DNA of 26,120 bases from Pelargonium nanum (taxonomy: Eukaryota > Streptophyta > Magnoliopsida > Geraniales > Geraniaceae): assembly GCA_036897485.1 (NCBI GenBank), contig JAYMTF010001121.1, positions 1-26,120 on the forward strand. Direction: 5' to 3'. The notes beneath the pieces were generated by a model. That model worked only from the letters and a program-made list of their open reading frames with translations, was not told the DNA's origin and made no database searches. Shown here piece by piece: positions 26,071-26,120 of this stretch. The first letter of the stretch is position 1, and each line of letters opens with the position of its first letter. The translations under genes were made by a program, and so were the position numbers.

Positions 26071-26120
26071 GTTCCATTTTGGTCCCTTTAGTATTCAATT
26101 TGTTCTAAATTGGTCCTCAG
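26071..26120. repeat. Start of another dispersed repeat, cut by window end
   Basis: TTTTGGTCCCTTTAGTATTC and AATTGGTCCTCAG have the periodic pattern of the repeats at 14190-14460 and 20082-20345. It continues beyond the window. Confidence 0.4.

Overview
The window is nuclear DNA from a dicotyledonous plant. The evidence is long AT-rich introns with GT-AG borders, plant-type snRNA promoters (USE plus TATA), a plant cytosolic tRNA-Asn, plant-only families (DUF2828, DUF247) and tRNA-derived SINEs. No monocot-specific snRNA promoter element was noticed. The species cannot be named from the sequence alone.

Layout. Positions 1-1684 hold no recognised gene, only a 32-bp tandem repeat and a 345-bp hAT-type MITE. 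Positions 1685-4662 (minus) carry the nuclear gene for the 51-kDa NADH-binding subunit of mitochondrial complex I; an intron falls directly after its ATG. A 620-bp divergent promoter follows, made largely of a 207-bp tandem duplication rich in TGGGCY (site II) motifs. Positions 5284-13681 (plus) carry a complete 16-exon DEAH-box RNA helicase gene of 703 codons.

From about 13.8 kb the window becomes a small-RNA locus. At 13831-14131 (plus) a USE and TATA at RNA polymerase III spacing precede a GC-rich sequence of about 235 nt. It folds into an SRP-RNA-like rod and ends in a T6 terminator. Three U5 snRNA genes lie on the minus strand (15292-15417, 20679-20802, 21920-22045), each with a perfect USE and a TATA at polymerase II spacing. 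A tRNA-Asn(GTT) gene follows at 22772-22845 (minus).

Among the RNA genes lie a DUF247 relic (about 16215-16599, plus) and a DUF2828/vWA protein gene (16756-18661, minus) broken by a 4-bp tandem duplication. A 43-bp minisatellite of about 16 units sits immediately upstream of that ATG, probably inside a 5'UTR intron. SINEs, a dispersed repeat in two inverted copies and hAT-type debris fill the spaces. The last 3.3 kb is AT-rich with no gene recognised.

Functionally, the complex I gene and the helicase share a housekeeping-type divergent promoter. The RNA genes use one plant-specific promoter logic (USE plus TATA) in its two spacing versions. Linkage of a splicing-type helicase to U5 genes is noted but may be chance. 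The most interesting object is the Pol III RNA at 13897-14128: it has an SRP Alu-like 5' end and long rod but no recognisable canonical S domain.
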